DNA of 49,368 nt from contig JAHXIP010000025.1 of NCBI GenBank assembly GCA_025655575.1, positions 1 to 49,368 of the forward strand. Reading direction: 5' to 3'. The notes under the pieces are model-generated. The model did no database searches. It had not been told where the DNA came from and saw only the letters and a program-made list of their open reading frames with translations. Positions 1 to 8,210 of this stretch are shown here, in pieces. Numbering within the stretch: position 1 is the stretch's first letter; each line of letters opens with the position of its first letter. The stretch is from Candidatus Thiodiazotropha sp. (ex Monitilora ramsayi) (GTDB lineage Bacteria > Pseudomonadota > Gammaproteobacteria > Chromatiales > Chromatiaceae). Both the position numbers and the translations under genes were made by a program.

Positions 1-51
1 TAAATTCCGGGCTAAATCTTTGACTGCTCATACGCTTCCTCCTATGCTCAT

Positions 52-129
52 ATCATAGCTCGGAAGTGTCTACCGTACTGTGGGAACTCCATCATAGCTC
101 GGAAGTGTCTACCGTACTGTGGGAACTCC
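52..129. repeat. 39-bp tandem duplication (two exact copies)
   Basis: Two identical 39-bp units lie head to tail at 52-90 and 91-129, each beginning ATCATAGCTCGG and ending GGGAACTCC. There is no spacer between them and no third copy, so this is a simple tandem duplication and not a CRISPR array. It lies downstream of the yaeQ stop codon. The rest of 1-304 shows no supported gene. Confidence 0.9.
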
Positions 130-304
130 AGTTGCTTAACCTTGTGTCTTTGAAAGGCGGGGTGCTTCAGACCACGGTTTATGCTTTAAGTGTTAGAAAT
201 TAACAGACTTGTATGATCAAGGTTGATTGAGCATGATAGAAGATTAGGAATTACGCTTTCAGAAATTCTTGACCATCTGATCCTGGATCGATGGGTCGTT
301 TGGA

Positions 305-841
305 CTATTGCCAATGTTCAAGCGTTAAGGTGATATTTCTCTGGTCATCACTTATCCAGATCTGTTCCTCTTGTATCGAACAGCTAAGGCTCATATTTCT
401 TTGGGTCAACTCACTCAACAAGGAACTATCTGTAGACGAAAGTTTGATGACGTTGAGATTCTTAAAGCGAGAATAATCTGCACTGTTTTGCTGCCACCAT
501 ACAGCTGAACTTCGATCTGCATAGGTATAGATGATCACACGCTTGGCACGTCCACAGGCTCGACGGATGCGTCTCTCATCAGGTTGTCCAAGTTCAACCC
601 AAAGCTCTATCTCATCAGTCAGGCTCTTTTGCCAAAGATCTGGCTCATCGTCAGTGCTCAGCCCCTTTGAGAAAGACAGCTGTTCATCAGCATTCAGGGC
701 GAATGCGATTATCCGAATCATCATGCGCTCATCTGTTTCTGATGGATGTCGAGCAAGGGTCAATGTGTGGTGTTCGTAGTGATTTCTGTCCATATCAGAA
801 ACCTGTAATCCGACTTTAAAAATTGTTGCCTTCAGTGCCAA
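305..841 (-). CDS. yaeQ: YaeQ family protein
   Basis: A 178-residue protein matching E. coli YaeQ along its whole length. It begins MALKATIFK and carries the family blocks LTLARHPSET, DDEPDLW, ELGQPDERRI and VWWQQN. The start codon is TTG, chosen because it gives the family's usual N-terminus; an AGGA lies about nine bases upstream. YaeQ proteins have a fold related to PD-(D/E)XK nucleases (family knowledge), but their cellular role is not settled; an early report linked E. coli YaeQ to compensation for loss of RfaH. It follows arfB by 11 bases on the same strand, so the two are probably cotranscribed. Confidence 0.93.
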   Translation of the reverse strand: MALKATIFKVGLQVSDMDRNHYEHHTLTLARHPSETDERMMIRIIAFALNADEQLSFSKGLSTDDEPDLWQKSLTDEIELWVELGQPDERRIRRACGRAKRVIIYTYADRSSAVWWQQNSADYSRFKNLNVIKLSSTDSSLLSELTQRNMSLSCSIQEEQIWISDDQRNITLTLEHWQ

Positions 842-852
842 TGCGGTCTGTC

Positions 853-1284
853 CTAATCGAATGGTTTTCGTCTAAGTGCTTTCTGTTGCCCGTGCCTTTT
901 TTTACTATCGACCCGACGCTTTTGTGATGCCTTGGAGGGTTTTGTGGCAATGCGTTTTTTTCGCGTGGTGGCGACGCTCTGAATAAGGTATTTAAGCCGC
1001 TCCAGAGCATCGGCGCGATTTTTCTCTTGGTCCCGATAATTTTGTGCCTTGATAATGATCACGCCCGCGCGGGTAATGCGTTTGTCCTGAAGTTTGAAAA
1101 GACGTTGTTTATATAAGTCAGGCAATGAGGATTCTGTGATAGAGAAACGCAAATGGATGGCAGACGAGACTTTGTTGACATTTTGCCCTCCGGGTCCTGA
1201 TGCGCGGACAGCAATCAACTCAATCTCAGATAATGGTATTGAGACTCGTGAGGAGATGTTCAGATGGGTGTCGTCAGTGTGCAT
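853..1284 (-). CDS. arfB: ArfB-type peptidyl-tRNA hydrolase (ribosome rescue)
   Basis: A 143-residue protein of the ArfB/YaeJ family. The catalytic GGQ sits at residues 32-34 in the context RASGPGGQNVNK, and the C-terminal third is a strongly basic tail rich in Lys and Arg, which in this family enters the empty mRNA channel of stalled ribosomes. It hydrolyses peptidyl-tRNA on non-stop ribosomes. The length fits ArfB (about 140 residues) and is far short of release factors RF1/RF2, which also carry codon-recognition domains. It is the first gene of a likely two-gene unit with yaeQ, and a degraded gene lies just upstream on the opposite strand. Confidence 0.93.
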   Translation of the reverse strand: MHTDDTHLNISSRVSIPLSEIELIAVRASGPGGQNVNKVSSAIHLRFSITESSLPDLYKQRLFKLQDKRITRAGVIIIKAQNYRDQEKNRADALERLKYLIQSVATTRKKRIATKPSKASQKRRVDSKKRHGQQKALRRKPFD

Positions 1285-1332
1285 GGTTTGGGTGAAATTA
1301 TCCTACATAGGAAGTATACACGACCGTAAATA

Positions 1333-1754
1333 GTGTTACACCGTGCATTGACTCACGGTAGCGCTTGGGCCAATCGGGCAGTGTGGGTCATGTGGGATGA
1401 CGGCTCCTTAGCTTCTTCCAACGAAATGTGGTTGGGTAATGAGAACCAGGAACTCAGTATCCACTCGACCTATTCCTGTAAATCAATGATGGCATTGTTG
1501 ACCGGTACCACAGCGTCATGGCGGGCGGTCTGCATTACACAACTGGTAGTCATAACAAGTTTTTCGACGGCTGGACAACTGAAGAGGTAGGTGAGGATTA
1601 TGCAGACAATCTAAATGATGATAATTGGGATACTACACTGGAACTGCTGTATGGCCTGGATGCCGTACCCGTGCAAAGCCAGCCGGGTGAGAATTCCGAC
1701 CTTCGAGAAAAGTTGCGTTATCAGGCTATTCCAAGGAAGCGTGCTGCATTCTGA
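1333..1754 (+). pseudogene. Frameshifted remnant, resembles DUF6345-type proteins
   Basis: Two overlapping frames together read like one protein. The first frame gives ALTHGSAWANRAVWVMWDDG and STYSCKSM. A second frame, entered between about 1482 and 1517, continues DRYHSVMAGGLHYTTGSHNK and runs to a stop at 1754. The second frame has a stop just before the join, so the gene carries a frameshift, and the start lacks a normal N-terminus. The pattern of a Gly/His block, a Cys block and a GLHYTTG block recalls gingipain-like DUF6345 proteins, but this family call is weak. I read it as a decayed fragment without function. Confidence 0.4.
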
Positions 1755-1761
1755 CCTTATC

Positions 1762-1836
1762 AACCCGGCTATTAGATTGCCGGGTTAACAAAGACACAGC
1801 GGCGGTGTTGGCGAATTCCGGATCACTACCGCTGTG
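1762..1836. terminator. Two consecutive stem-loops
   Basis: A perfect 8-bp stem AACCCGGC/GCCGGGTT (1762-1769 with 1779-1786) is followed by a second 8-bp stem CACAGCGG/CCGCTGTG (1795-1802 with 1829-1836). Neither is followed by a clear T-run. They lie between the remnant gene and the end of the REC-ANTAR gene, so they may end transcripts from either side. Confidence 0.35.
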
Positions 1837-1881
1837 TTGTGACGAATAAATGCCCATAGTTCGTAAGCAGGTGAGCCAATG

Positions 1882-2472
1882 TCATTGTGTTAATTGATTG
1901 ATCTTGTTCAGGGCATCGAGAATTTCCTGCGCAAGATCGCGTAATTTCTTACGTTCAGACCTGGCTTTGTTGCGCAGCAACTCGAATGCACGCTCTCTTT
2001 CAAGGTGATGGCGTTCCATCAGAATACCAACCACCACATCAACTACTCTGCCGGTCTCTATTGCATGGCTGTATCGGGTCTCTGTTTCTCTGAGTCGACG
2101 TGTCTCCTCAGCCCACTTCACGGCAGATTCGATGGCAGGTAACACATTGACGTTCTTCAGAGATCTCTCAAGGACACCATGGGTGCCGGGGTCAGGACTC
2201 AGCCCGTCGAGTATTCCATTCTCTGGATTACAGAGAAATATAAAAGGTATGCCGGCATCCAGAAACTCGCTGGCGAGGTCGATACCAGCCAGGTTCGGTA
2301 GATTTAAGTCGAGAATGACTAGGTCCGGTTTTTCACTATTGCTTAGGTTCAGGCCCTCATCAACTGAGTCCGTGGTTAACACATGGTATCCGGCATCTTT
2401 AAGAGGTTTACTGAATGTGCTCAGTGAAGGAGGATTGCTGTCTACCAGTAAGAGTTTTACCTGTCCGTTCAT
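1882..2472 (-). CDS. REC-ANTAR response regulator (RNA-binding antiterminator type)
   Basis: A 196-residue protein with an N-terminal receiver domain (about 1-120) and a C-terminal ANTAR domain (about 130-190, with AIETGRVVDVVVGILMERHH). ANTAR domains of AmiR/NasR/EutV bind paired hexaloop hairpins in nascent RNA and prevent termination. The receiver keeps the phosphoacceptor-like Asp55 (LVILDLNLP), but only one Asp of the acidic pair (Asp11) is present. The usual Thr/Ser is Cys81, and the conserved Lys before the last strand is missing (GVLERSL). Phosphorylation control is therefore doubtful. No kinase is adjacent. Confidence 0.88.
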   Translation of the reverse strand: MNGQVKLLLVDSNPPSLSTFSKPLKDAGYHVLTTDSVDEGLNLSNSEKPDLVILDLNLPNLAGIDLASEFLDAGIPFIFLCNPENGILDGLSPDPGTHGVLERSLKNVNVLPAIESAVKWAEETRRLRETETRYSHAIETGRVVDVVVGILMERHHLERERAFELLRNKARSERKKLRDLAQEILDALNKINQLTQ

Positions 2473-2815
2473 ATCATTTATCCCAAGGATACTTCAGGAG
2501 GAGGGTGTCGATATCTGTGAATCGTATCGATGATGTATGGACAGGGGTGTTCCCTGAGAGAAAAATATGCACCGTACTGCATGGGTTATGGGTATCAGAA
2601 AGTTCTGATGAGCCTTTTTTATGTCGTCCCTTTCGCATTGAAAGTCATTCCTGTTCTTTGATTATACTGCTACGCGTTATTTGGATGATGATATTTATCA
2701 TTATTGAATCTTAAAGATGTTCTGATAATTCAAATGTCATCTGTATACGATCGATCTGCCTGCACTTGCCCGATACCCATTACCAGAATGGATTTCTTTT
2801 GATTGCAAGCGCATG
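2473..2815. other. Intergenic region, no gene seen
   Basis: About 340 bases between the REC-ANTAR start codon and the stop codon of the GGDEF-EAL gene. The AT-rich middle (about 2655-2720) could hold the promoter of the REC-ANTAR gene. I see no convincing hairpin, repeat or coding frame. Confidence 0.5.
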
Positions 2816-4639
2816 TCATTCTGTTTCCATGCAAGAGTCTGTCATTAGAGGGCATGGTGATTCGAGATGGTCATACTCATGTCTGTTATCTATCTGAATA
2901 GATGTCAATTCTTCAATCGGTAGTGGTGGGCTGATTAGATGTCCTTGTGCCTGGTCACAGCCTAGCCGTTTGAGGAGATCGAGTTGCTCTTGATTCTCGA
3001 TGGCTTTAGCGGAAGCGATTAAGCCGAGATTATGGGCCATATTTATGACGGTCATGAGCAACTGCTGATGACTGTCATCACTGTCCAGGTCGTGAACTAG
3101 GGATTCATCAATTTTTAACTTGTCGATAGAGAGCCTTTTGATGTTGATGAGTGAAGAGAAGCCTATGCCGAAGTCATTGATAGTAATCTGCGCACCGAGT
3201 GCTTTAATCTTTTTGAGAGATTCGATAACTACCCGGTTGTCAGTCATCAAGGTACTTTCAGGAATTTCCAGCTCCAGCAATTCAGGTGGTAACCCGTTCC
3301 GTTGGAGTGTCGACTCTATTCGTTCCATGAATTGTTCAGAACCCAACTGCTGCACTGAGATATTGAGTGCTATACAGATATTGATGCCTGTCTTATGCCG
3401 CAGCCACTCGGCCATTTGCCGACATGCAGTATCGAGTATCCAGTCACCGAGCTGTAGAATCAGTCCCGTCTCATCAGCAAGTGGTATGAACAGATTGGGT
3501 GAAATTTCACCTCTCTCTTGATGCGTCCAGCGAACGAGTACTTCGAGGGTTGTGATTTTACCTGTAGCCAAATCAATGATGGGCTGGAATACCAGTTTCA
3601 GTTGATTATTGTCCAATGCCTCTCGTAGATCATTTTCAAGGGCAATTTGGCGTTCATATTGAGATCCCATGGATGCGTCATAGATAGAATATTGATTTTT
3701 ACCTTTCTCTTTTGCGCGGTACATGGCGCTATCGGCATGCCTGAGGAGTGTTTCGGTATCGCTGCCGTGCTCTGGGTAGAGGCTGATACCAATACTTGTG
3801 CCGATAAATAGCTCGCGCTGACCTATCTGGAAAGGCTGTTTGAAACAGCCTTGGATCTTTTCTGCCATGGCCGATGCATGCTCGTGGCTTGTGATTCCGG
3901 ATAAAATCACAGTGAATTCATCACCGCCCAACCTGGCGACAGTATCGGATTCTCGGAGGCTGCTGGAGAGTCGTGTTGCAATACTGCGTAGTAACTGGTC
4001 ACCGGTGGAATGCCCCAGTGAGTCATTGATGGCTTTGAAGTGGTCGAGATCAAGGAAAAAGAGGGCAAGCATTTCCAAATCACGATGTGCCTGTGATATG
4101 GATAAATTGAGCCTGTCACTGAACAGTTCACGATTGGGCAGGCCTGTCAGGCTGTCATAGTAGGCAAGCAGATGTATTTGATTTTGGAAGGATTTCTGGT
4201 GGCTGAGGTCTGAAAACGTAGCCAAGTAATGTGTGGCTTCTCCTGAAGGATCCTTTATTGTGTTGATTGATAACCATTCCGGGTAGACCTCTCCGTTTTT
4301 TCTGCGATTCCAGATGGTACCCTTCCAATAACCGTTCGATATTAATGCATGCCACAGGCCCTCATAGAACTTCTTATCATGTCGGCCTGATGAGAGCATG
4401 CCGGGAGCTTGCCCTAGCGCTTCCTTACGGGAATATCCGGTCACACGGGTAAAGGCAGGGTTGATTTCAACAATCTTCAGCGCCATGTCAGTTACTAAGA
4501 TGGCGTCATCCATTGCGTGGAGAACTCTGCCAGAAAGAGATCCCTCGATTGGCCCTTGGGTACGCGATGAGTGCGCCATGCGCCTGATTCGATCTGTCAG
4601 GGCCTCAAGCTTTGGCTTAAGGCGCGTTAAGAGTTCCAT
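2816..4639 (-). CDS. PAS-GGDEF-EAL protein, EAL domain apparently inactive
   Basis: A 607-residue cytoplasmic protein without membrane segments. It has a PAS domain (about 40-160), a GGDEF domain (about 170-330) and an EAL domain (about 345-590). The GGDEF motif is intact near residue 237 (RLGGDEF), and an RxxD inhibitory site (RESD) sits exactly five residues before it, so c-di-GMP synthesis with product inhibition is plausible. The EAL domain is degraded at key places: the signature reads EVL, the metal-binding DDFG reads NDFG, and the Glu of the usual AEGVE block is replaced (SAKAIEN). I infer a cyclase whose EAL part senses or binds c-di-GMP without cleaving it. Confidence 0.88.
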   Translation of the reverse strand: MELLTRLKPKLEALTDRIRRMAHSSRTQGPIEGSLSGRVLHAMDDAILVTDMALKIVEINPAFTRVTGYSRKEALGQAPGMLSSGRHDKKFYEGLWHALISNGYWKGTIWNRRKNGEVYPEWLSINTIKDPSGEATHYLATFSDLSHQKSFQNQIHLLAYYDSLTGLPNRELFSDRLNLSISQAHRDLEMLALFFLDLDHFKAINDSLGHSTGDQLLRSIATRLSSSLRESDTVARLGGDEFTVILSGITSHEHASAMAEKIQGCFKQPFQIGQRELFIGTSIGISLYPEHGSDTETLLRHADSAMYRAKEKGKNQYSIYDASMGSQYERQIALENDLREALDNNQLKLVFQPIIDLATGKITTLEVLVRWTHQERGEISPNLFIPLADETGLILQLGDWILDTACRQMAEWLRHKTGINICIALNISVQQLGSEQFMERIESTLQRNGLPPELLELEIPESTLMTDNRVVIESLKKIKALGAQITINDFGIGFSSLINIKRLSIDKLKIDESLVHDLDSDDSHQQLLMTVINMAHNLGLIASAKAIENQEQLDLLKRLGCDQAQGHLISPPLPIEELTSIQIDNRHEYDHLESPCPLMTDSCMETE

Positions 4640-4723
4640 TTTGAGCGTCCACGTTCATTCAATCTTCCTGGTGAAATCCATTGTCATACTGCCGATGGTA
4701 CGATTTTTTTGATTGCTATCAAC

Positions 4724-4840
4724 AGCCTGACGATATCGTCAGGCTTTGTTGCTGTTTTAGGCGGGGATCGGGCCGTGGGTGAGAGCCGTCGCTCTCAGCG
4801 TTGGTTTGCACCAAATTAGAGGTGGCGGAAGGAGGGCCAC
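4724..4840. other. Run of four stem-loops between chemoreceptor and GGDEF-EAL genes
   Basis: An exact 22-base palindrome (4724-4745, beginning AGCCTGACGAT) is followed by TGAGAGC-CGTC-GCTCTCA (4780-4797), TTGGT-TTGC-ACCAA (4801-4814) and GTGGC/GCCAC (4822-4826 with 4836-4840). The palindrome could end transcription of the chemoreceptor gene, although the T-rich side lies on the plus strand. The whole 4640-4975 gap holds no gene. A structured leader for the GGDEF-EAL gene is possible but unproven. Confidence 0.5.
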
Positions 4841-4975
4841 GAGCATCGGTAGCGCGGGTATATGGCACTAGCCTGTGGATTATCCTGATTTTCTCAATAG
4901 AAGATCAAGAGATATTTTAAGGTTGTAAGTGTCGAGCCTTAATTATTAACAATTTTGCTCAATTGAGCCATCCAG

Positions 4976-7369
4976 TTATTTCACCATCTCTTCGTTGATA
5001 AGTGTTTCCACATTCGATAATTGTTGGATGATCTGCTTTGAAAGCGGGTCAATTCTTTCAAAAAGGCGCTCGGATTCATCATTTTTACCGCTCTCCTTTA
5101 GCTTGATAATATCACTGATGAGCTGGTGCATGGTCTTGTGGGGCGCCTCGATTTGCCGCATCTCTGGAATATCACCATACTGGCTGAGTCCTTCGGAATA
5201 GTACCATTTGCCGAGGACACAATCGTGATGAGATACCGCTTCATCCTGGGTGAGTGAAGTCTCACCATCAAGGAAGGCCCGCAGTCTCGCTTTCCAGGCC
5301 AAGTGTGCCGATTTTGCGGCACTGAAGTTGAGCCCGCTGTCACCGGAAAACTTGAACTGCTGAATGACGCCTTGCAGATCGGCGGCAAAGTTACCCAGCG
5401 CATTGACTGTCGTTTTGGTTTCCTTCGCCCTGAGTGTGGTGTGCTTGCTGCCATCGCTGATGCTGAAGATGTTTTGGTTGATCTCTTCGGCGACTGCACG
5501 TTGTTCTTCGGCAGCAGTAGCAATCTGAGAATTCATCTGATTGATCGTTTCGACGGAATTACTGATCTCGCCGAGTGACTTCAAGGTTTTATCAGCTTGT
5601 GACACATTCTCATCGACCTTCTCCCTACCGGAAGCCATCACAGAAACCGCTTGTTGTGTGCCGTTCTGCAAGGCCTGAATCATTGCCTCGATCTCACCGG
5701 TCGATTCATGGGTGCGGGTGGCCAGACTGCGCACCTCATCCGCGACGACGGCAAATCCACGTCCTTGTTCCCCGGCACGCGCCGCTTCGATGGCTGCATT
5801 GAGCGCCAGCAGGTTAGTCTGTTCGGCAATACTCTTGATGACATCTATCACCGTTCCGATACGCTCACTTTCCAGTTCGACACCCTGGATAGTCTGCTCT
5901 GCGCGCTCCACTTCTCCGGCCAGTTCATTGATGGCATTTGAGGTCTCTTGGACCATCTCACGACCATTTTGTACTTCAATGTTGGCTGCGCCTGCTGCCT
6001 CCTCAGCGAAAGCGGCATTTTGCGCTACTTCGGTGATGCTTGCGGTCATTTGATTCATGGCTGTGGCGACTTGTTCAGTCTCCTGCTCCTGTGCCAGGAC
6101 ACAATTGATGATCTGGTTTGTGTTCTCTGAGGTCTGTGCTACGGCACTGATCACCGACTCTGTTGAATGAGCCGTGCGTTGTATCAAGCCGCGAATTTTT
6201 TCCACAAATTGGTTGAATGCCTCAGCCAGTCGACCCAGCTCGTCATCACCCTTTTTTTCCAGTGATCTCATCAGATCACCGTCACCGCAGGCAATATCCT
6301 GCATACAGTCAGCCGCCATGATGATGGGACGGCAAATAGCCCGTGCGATCAGCCAACTGATGAGTAGCCCGAATGTAACCCCAAAGGCCAACAGGCCGAT
6401 CACCAGATTGTATGTGGTTTCGGTGCTTTGCATCATCAGTTTACTGGTTTCACTAATCGCTGACTCCTGCCGTTTAACCAGATTCGCCAGGTTTTTATCC
6501 AGCTTGTCGAAAAGCGGGCCAAGCTCGCTGCTCACCAACCAGGAATCCGTACGCCATTGTTCACTGCCGTGGATCTCAAGCAGTTTGTTGTAATGCTGTT
6601 TAAAAACGGACATGCTTGCAATGAACTGCTCTAGGGAATCTGCCTGGTCCAGTGTTAGTGAGTCAATATCCTCATTCAGCTTATTCAACAGTTTTTCAGT
6701 TTTTTCAATGTAGAGTGTCATGTCATTGATGCTGGTATCACTGCGGAATGCGAGGTATCCGCGGATTCCATTCATGATATTGCTCCAGGCATAACGCAGC
6801 TCTGCAAGGCTGGCTAACAGATGCTTACGCTCTTCATCGGATACTTCCTCCATTTCGGACATGATCATCTGTGAGGTGAGCTGAAGATGAACCCGGCTGA
6901 TCGGGTTGATGTTCTCATTGGCATACGCGATACCGGGAAAGTTTCCTTCATAGGATGCGGTTTCTGTAAGAAGTCTTTTAGCGTTGGATTCAAAAACACG
7001 TACTTCATCCTCCAGTTGTACTACCCACTGGCTTGATATCTCGTCCTGCACGATGTTAGGTATGGCCTTCAGCTTTTTTATGATTTGTTTGGCTTGGGCG
7101 GTCTGCCGTGCATACTCTCTCTGGTGTGTCTTCTCCTTGGTTAACAGATAGAAACCCAGTGAACCGGCAGCCTGCTTCAGGTAGGTAGCAAGATCTTTTG
7201 TCATGGTCAGCGTGGGTTGCCTCTCTTCTACTACCTCATTGACGTGATTTCCCACACTGCCGAGGCTGATCAGCGTGACTGCTGAGCTGATGGATAGAAT
7301 GGAGAGGATAAGGATGAAGCCGATCCATAGTTTCATTTGGATCGTCAATCTGTTTAGGAATGTCAGCAT
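4976..7369 (-). CDS. Methyl-accepting chemotaxis protein with C-terminal CZB zinc domain
   Basis: A 797-residue transmembrane chemoreceptor. The order is: membrane segment (about 12-34), a helical periplasmic sensor of about 280 residues, a second membrane segment (about 317-340), HAMP (about 340-400) and a methyl-accepting coiled coil with the hairpin tip [19 protein letters not shown]. The C-terminal CZB domain (about 681-797) has candidate zinc ligands His689, Cys717 (in CVLGKWYY), His744 and His748. CZB domains respond to zinc and, in known cases, to hypochlorous acid through the zinc-bound Cys. Start: ATG at 7369 behind GAGGG. No che genes are adjacent, so it probably joins a chemotaxis array encoded elsewhere. 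Confidence 0.94.
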   Translation of the reverse strand: MLTFLNRLTIQMKLWIGFILILSILSISSAVTLISLGSVGNHVNEVVEERQPTLTMTKDLATYLKQAAGSLGFYLLTKEKTHQREYARQTAQAKQIIKKLKAIPNIVQDEISSQWVVQLEDEVRVFESNAKRLLTETASYEGNFPGIAYANENINPISRVHLQLTSQMIMSEMEEVSDEERKHLLASLAELRYAWSNIMNGIRGYLAFRSDTSINDMTLYIEKTEKLLNKLNEDIDSLTLDQADSLEQFIASMSVFKQHYNKLLEIHGSEQWRTDSWLVSSELGPLFDKLDKNLANLVKRQESAISETSKLMMQSTETTYNLVIGLLAFGVTFGLLISWLIARAICRPIIMAADCMQDIACGDGDLMRSLEKKGDDELGRLAEAFNQFVEKIRGLIQRTAHSTESVISAVAQTSENTNQIINCVLAQEQETEQVATAMNQMTASITEVAQNAAFAEEAAGAANIEVQNGREMVQETSNAINELAGEVERAEQTIQGVELESERIGTVIDVIKSIAEQTNLLALNAAIEAARAGEQGRGFAVVADEVRSLATRTHESTGEIEAMIQALQNGTQQAVSVMASGREKVDENVSQADKTLKSLGEISNSVETINQMNSQIATAAEEQRAVAEEINQNIFSISDGSKHTTLRAKETKTTVNALGNFAADLQGVIQQFKFSGDSGLNFSAAKSAHLAWKARLRAFLDGETSLTQDEAVSHHDCVLGKWYYSEGLSQYGDIPEMRQIEAPHKTMHQLISDIIKLKESGKNDESERLFERIDPLSKQIIQQLSNVETLINEEMVK

Positions 7370-7610
7370 GGTCGTTTCCCTCAGTATTTAAAGGCCTGGT
7401 TCCGTTGGCGTCTGTTCACTTTTTATTGTTTTTTGATACAAGCGTACTCCAACGGTTTGCTGAGCCGCTTACAGACAGATCTGTTTTTTTTGGGGTGAAT
7501 GTGGGAATTATGTTGCAGAAATCCCTTTCACTTTCTTATTCGTTAAATCCCGTATCGGTAGCGGGAGGTAATACTTTAGTAAATTACAAAGTTTTTTGTG
7601 ACACGCTTCC

Positions 7611-8066
7611 TCATTTGCCATACTCAGGGGGTATCCGCTTTTCACATTTTGTCTCGCTAACGCTGAGTATCCTCGGCCAGCGATCGTGTACCGCATCTTC
7701 CATCTCCGGAGTGATGGTGACTACATAGATTCGCCGCTCATGTTCCCAGTGGGCCACCAGGCCCTGAATACACTTGCCGGGAGTGACATCGAACCAGTGG
7801 CTGGTACCTTCCATGTCTTTTTCCATGAATTGACTGATAACCAGCTTGACCGGGATCGGTCGCCAGCGGTCCCAGCGCCCGCCGTAGATAGAGTCGAGTC
7901 TGGCCCAGCCGCCCAGCGGCAGTTTTCCTGCCTGATGCTGGCGCCGGCCCCAGGGCAGCAGTTCGATACCGCCATGCTTTGTCTTCACCGGCAGGCAGGC
8001 CTTGGGGTTGGGGAAGTAGGTGCGTACTTCCTGTCCGTCGATCATGTAGTAGACGCCGCCGCACAT
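7611..8066 (-). CDS. Short SRAP (HMCES/YedK)-like protein
   Basis: A 151-residue protein with the hallmark N-terminus MCGG, where Cys2 would be exposed after Met removal, and a HDRWP block (His127) matching HDRRP of YedK. SRAP proteins form a covalent crosslink with abasic sites in single-stranded DNA. Compared with YedK (about 220 residues) it is short, the active-site Asn appears replaced by Trp54 (GGWARLDS) and the Glu by Asp93 (HWFDVTPG). Activity may therefore differ. It lies downstream of the Y-family polymerase and lexA on the same strand, the typical SOS neighbourhood of this family. A repeat element ends 23 bases before its start. Confidence 0.72.
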   Translation of the reverse strand: MCGGVYYMIDGQEVRTYFPNPKACLPVKTKHGGIELLPWGRRQHQAGKLPLGGWARLDSIYGGRWDRWRPIPVKLVISQFMEKDMEGTSHWFDVTPGKCIQGLVAHWEHERRIYVVTITPEMEDAVHDRWPRILSVSETKCEKRIPPEYGK

Positions 8067-8088
8067 GGTTCAGTGCGCGGCGTGCTTT

Positions 8089-8210
8089 AATTTTGAATGT
8101 TGAATTATGGATTTTGAATTAATGTATGTGCTGCGTCTGCAACCATTATTGAAAAGCCATGAGCGAAGTGAATACCTCAATTTAAAATTCATAATTCAAC
8201 ATTCAAAATT
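8089..8210. repeat. Heptad-arm inverted repeat element, copy A
   Basis: The two 32-base ends (8089-8120 and 8179-8210) are inverted copies matching at 30 of 32 positions and built from 7-base units such as GAATGTT, GAATTAT and GGATTTT. The interior holds TGAGCGAAGTGAATACC (about 8159-8175), shared with the other copies, but the central hairpin is degraded. It lies between the polymerase and the SRAP-like gene and supplies the polymerase's last codons and stop. Confidence 0.85.

Noticed and set aside
52..129. Possible CRISPR repeat pair
   Set aside because: The two 39-bp units are directly adjacent with no spacer, there are only two, and no cas gene is near.
4724..4840. c-di-GMP riboswitch before the GGDEF-EAL gene
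   Set aside because: None of the conserved GEMM core sequences is visible on either strand.
7475..7491. ACAGATCTGT followed by T8 as a terminator
   Set aside because: The stem is only five base pairs and no plus-strand gene ends there.
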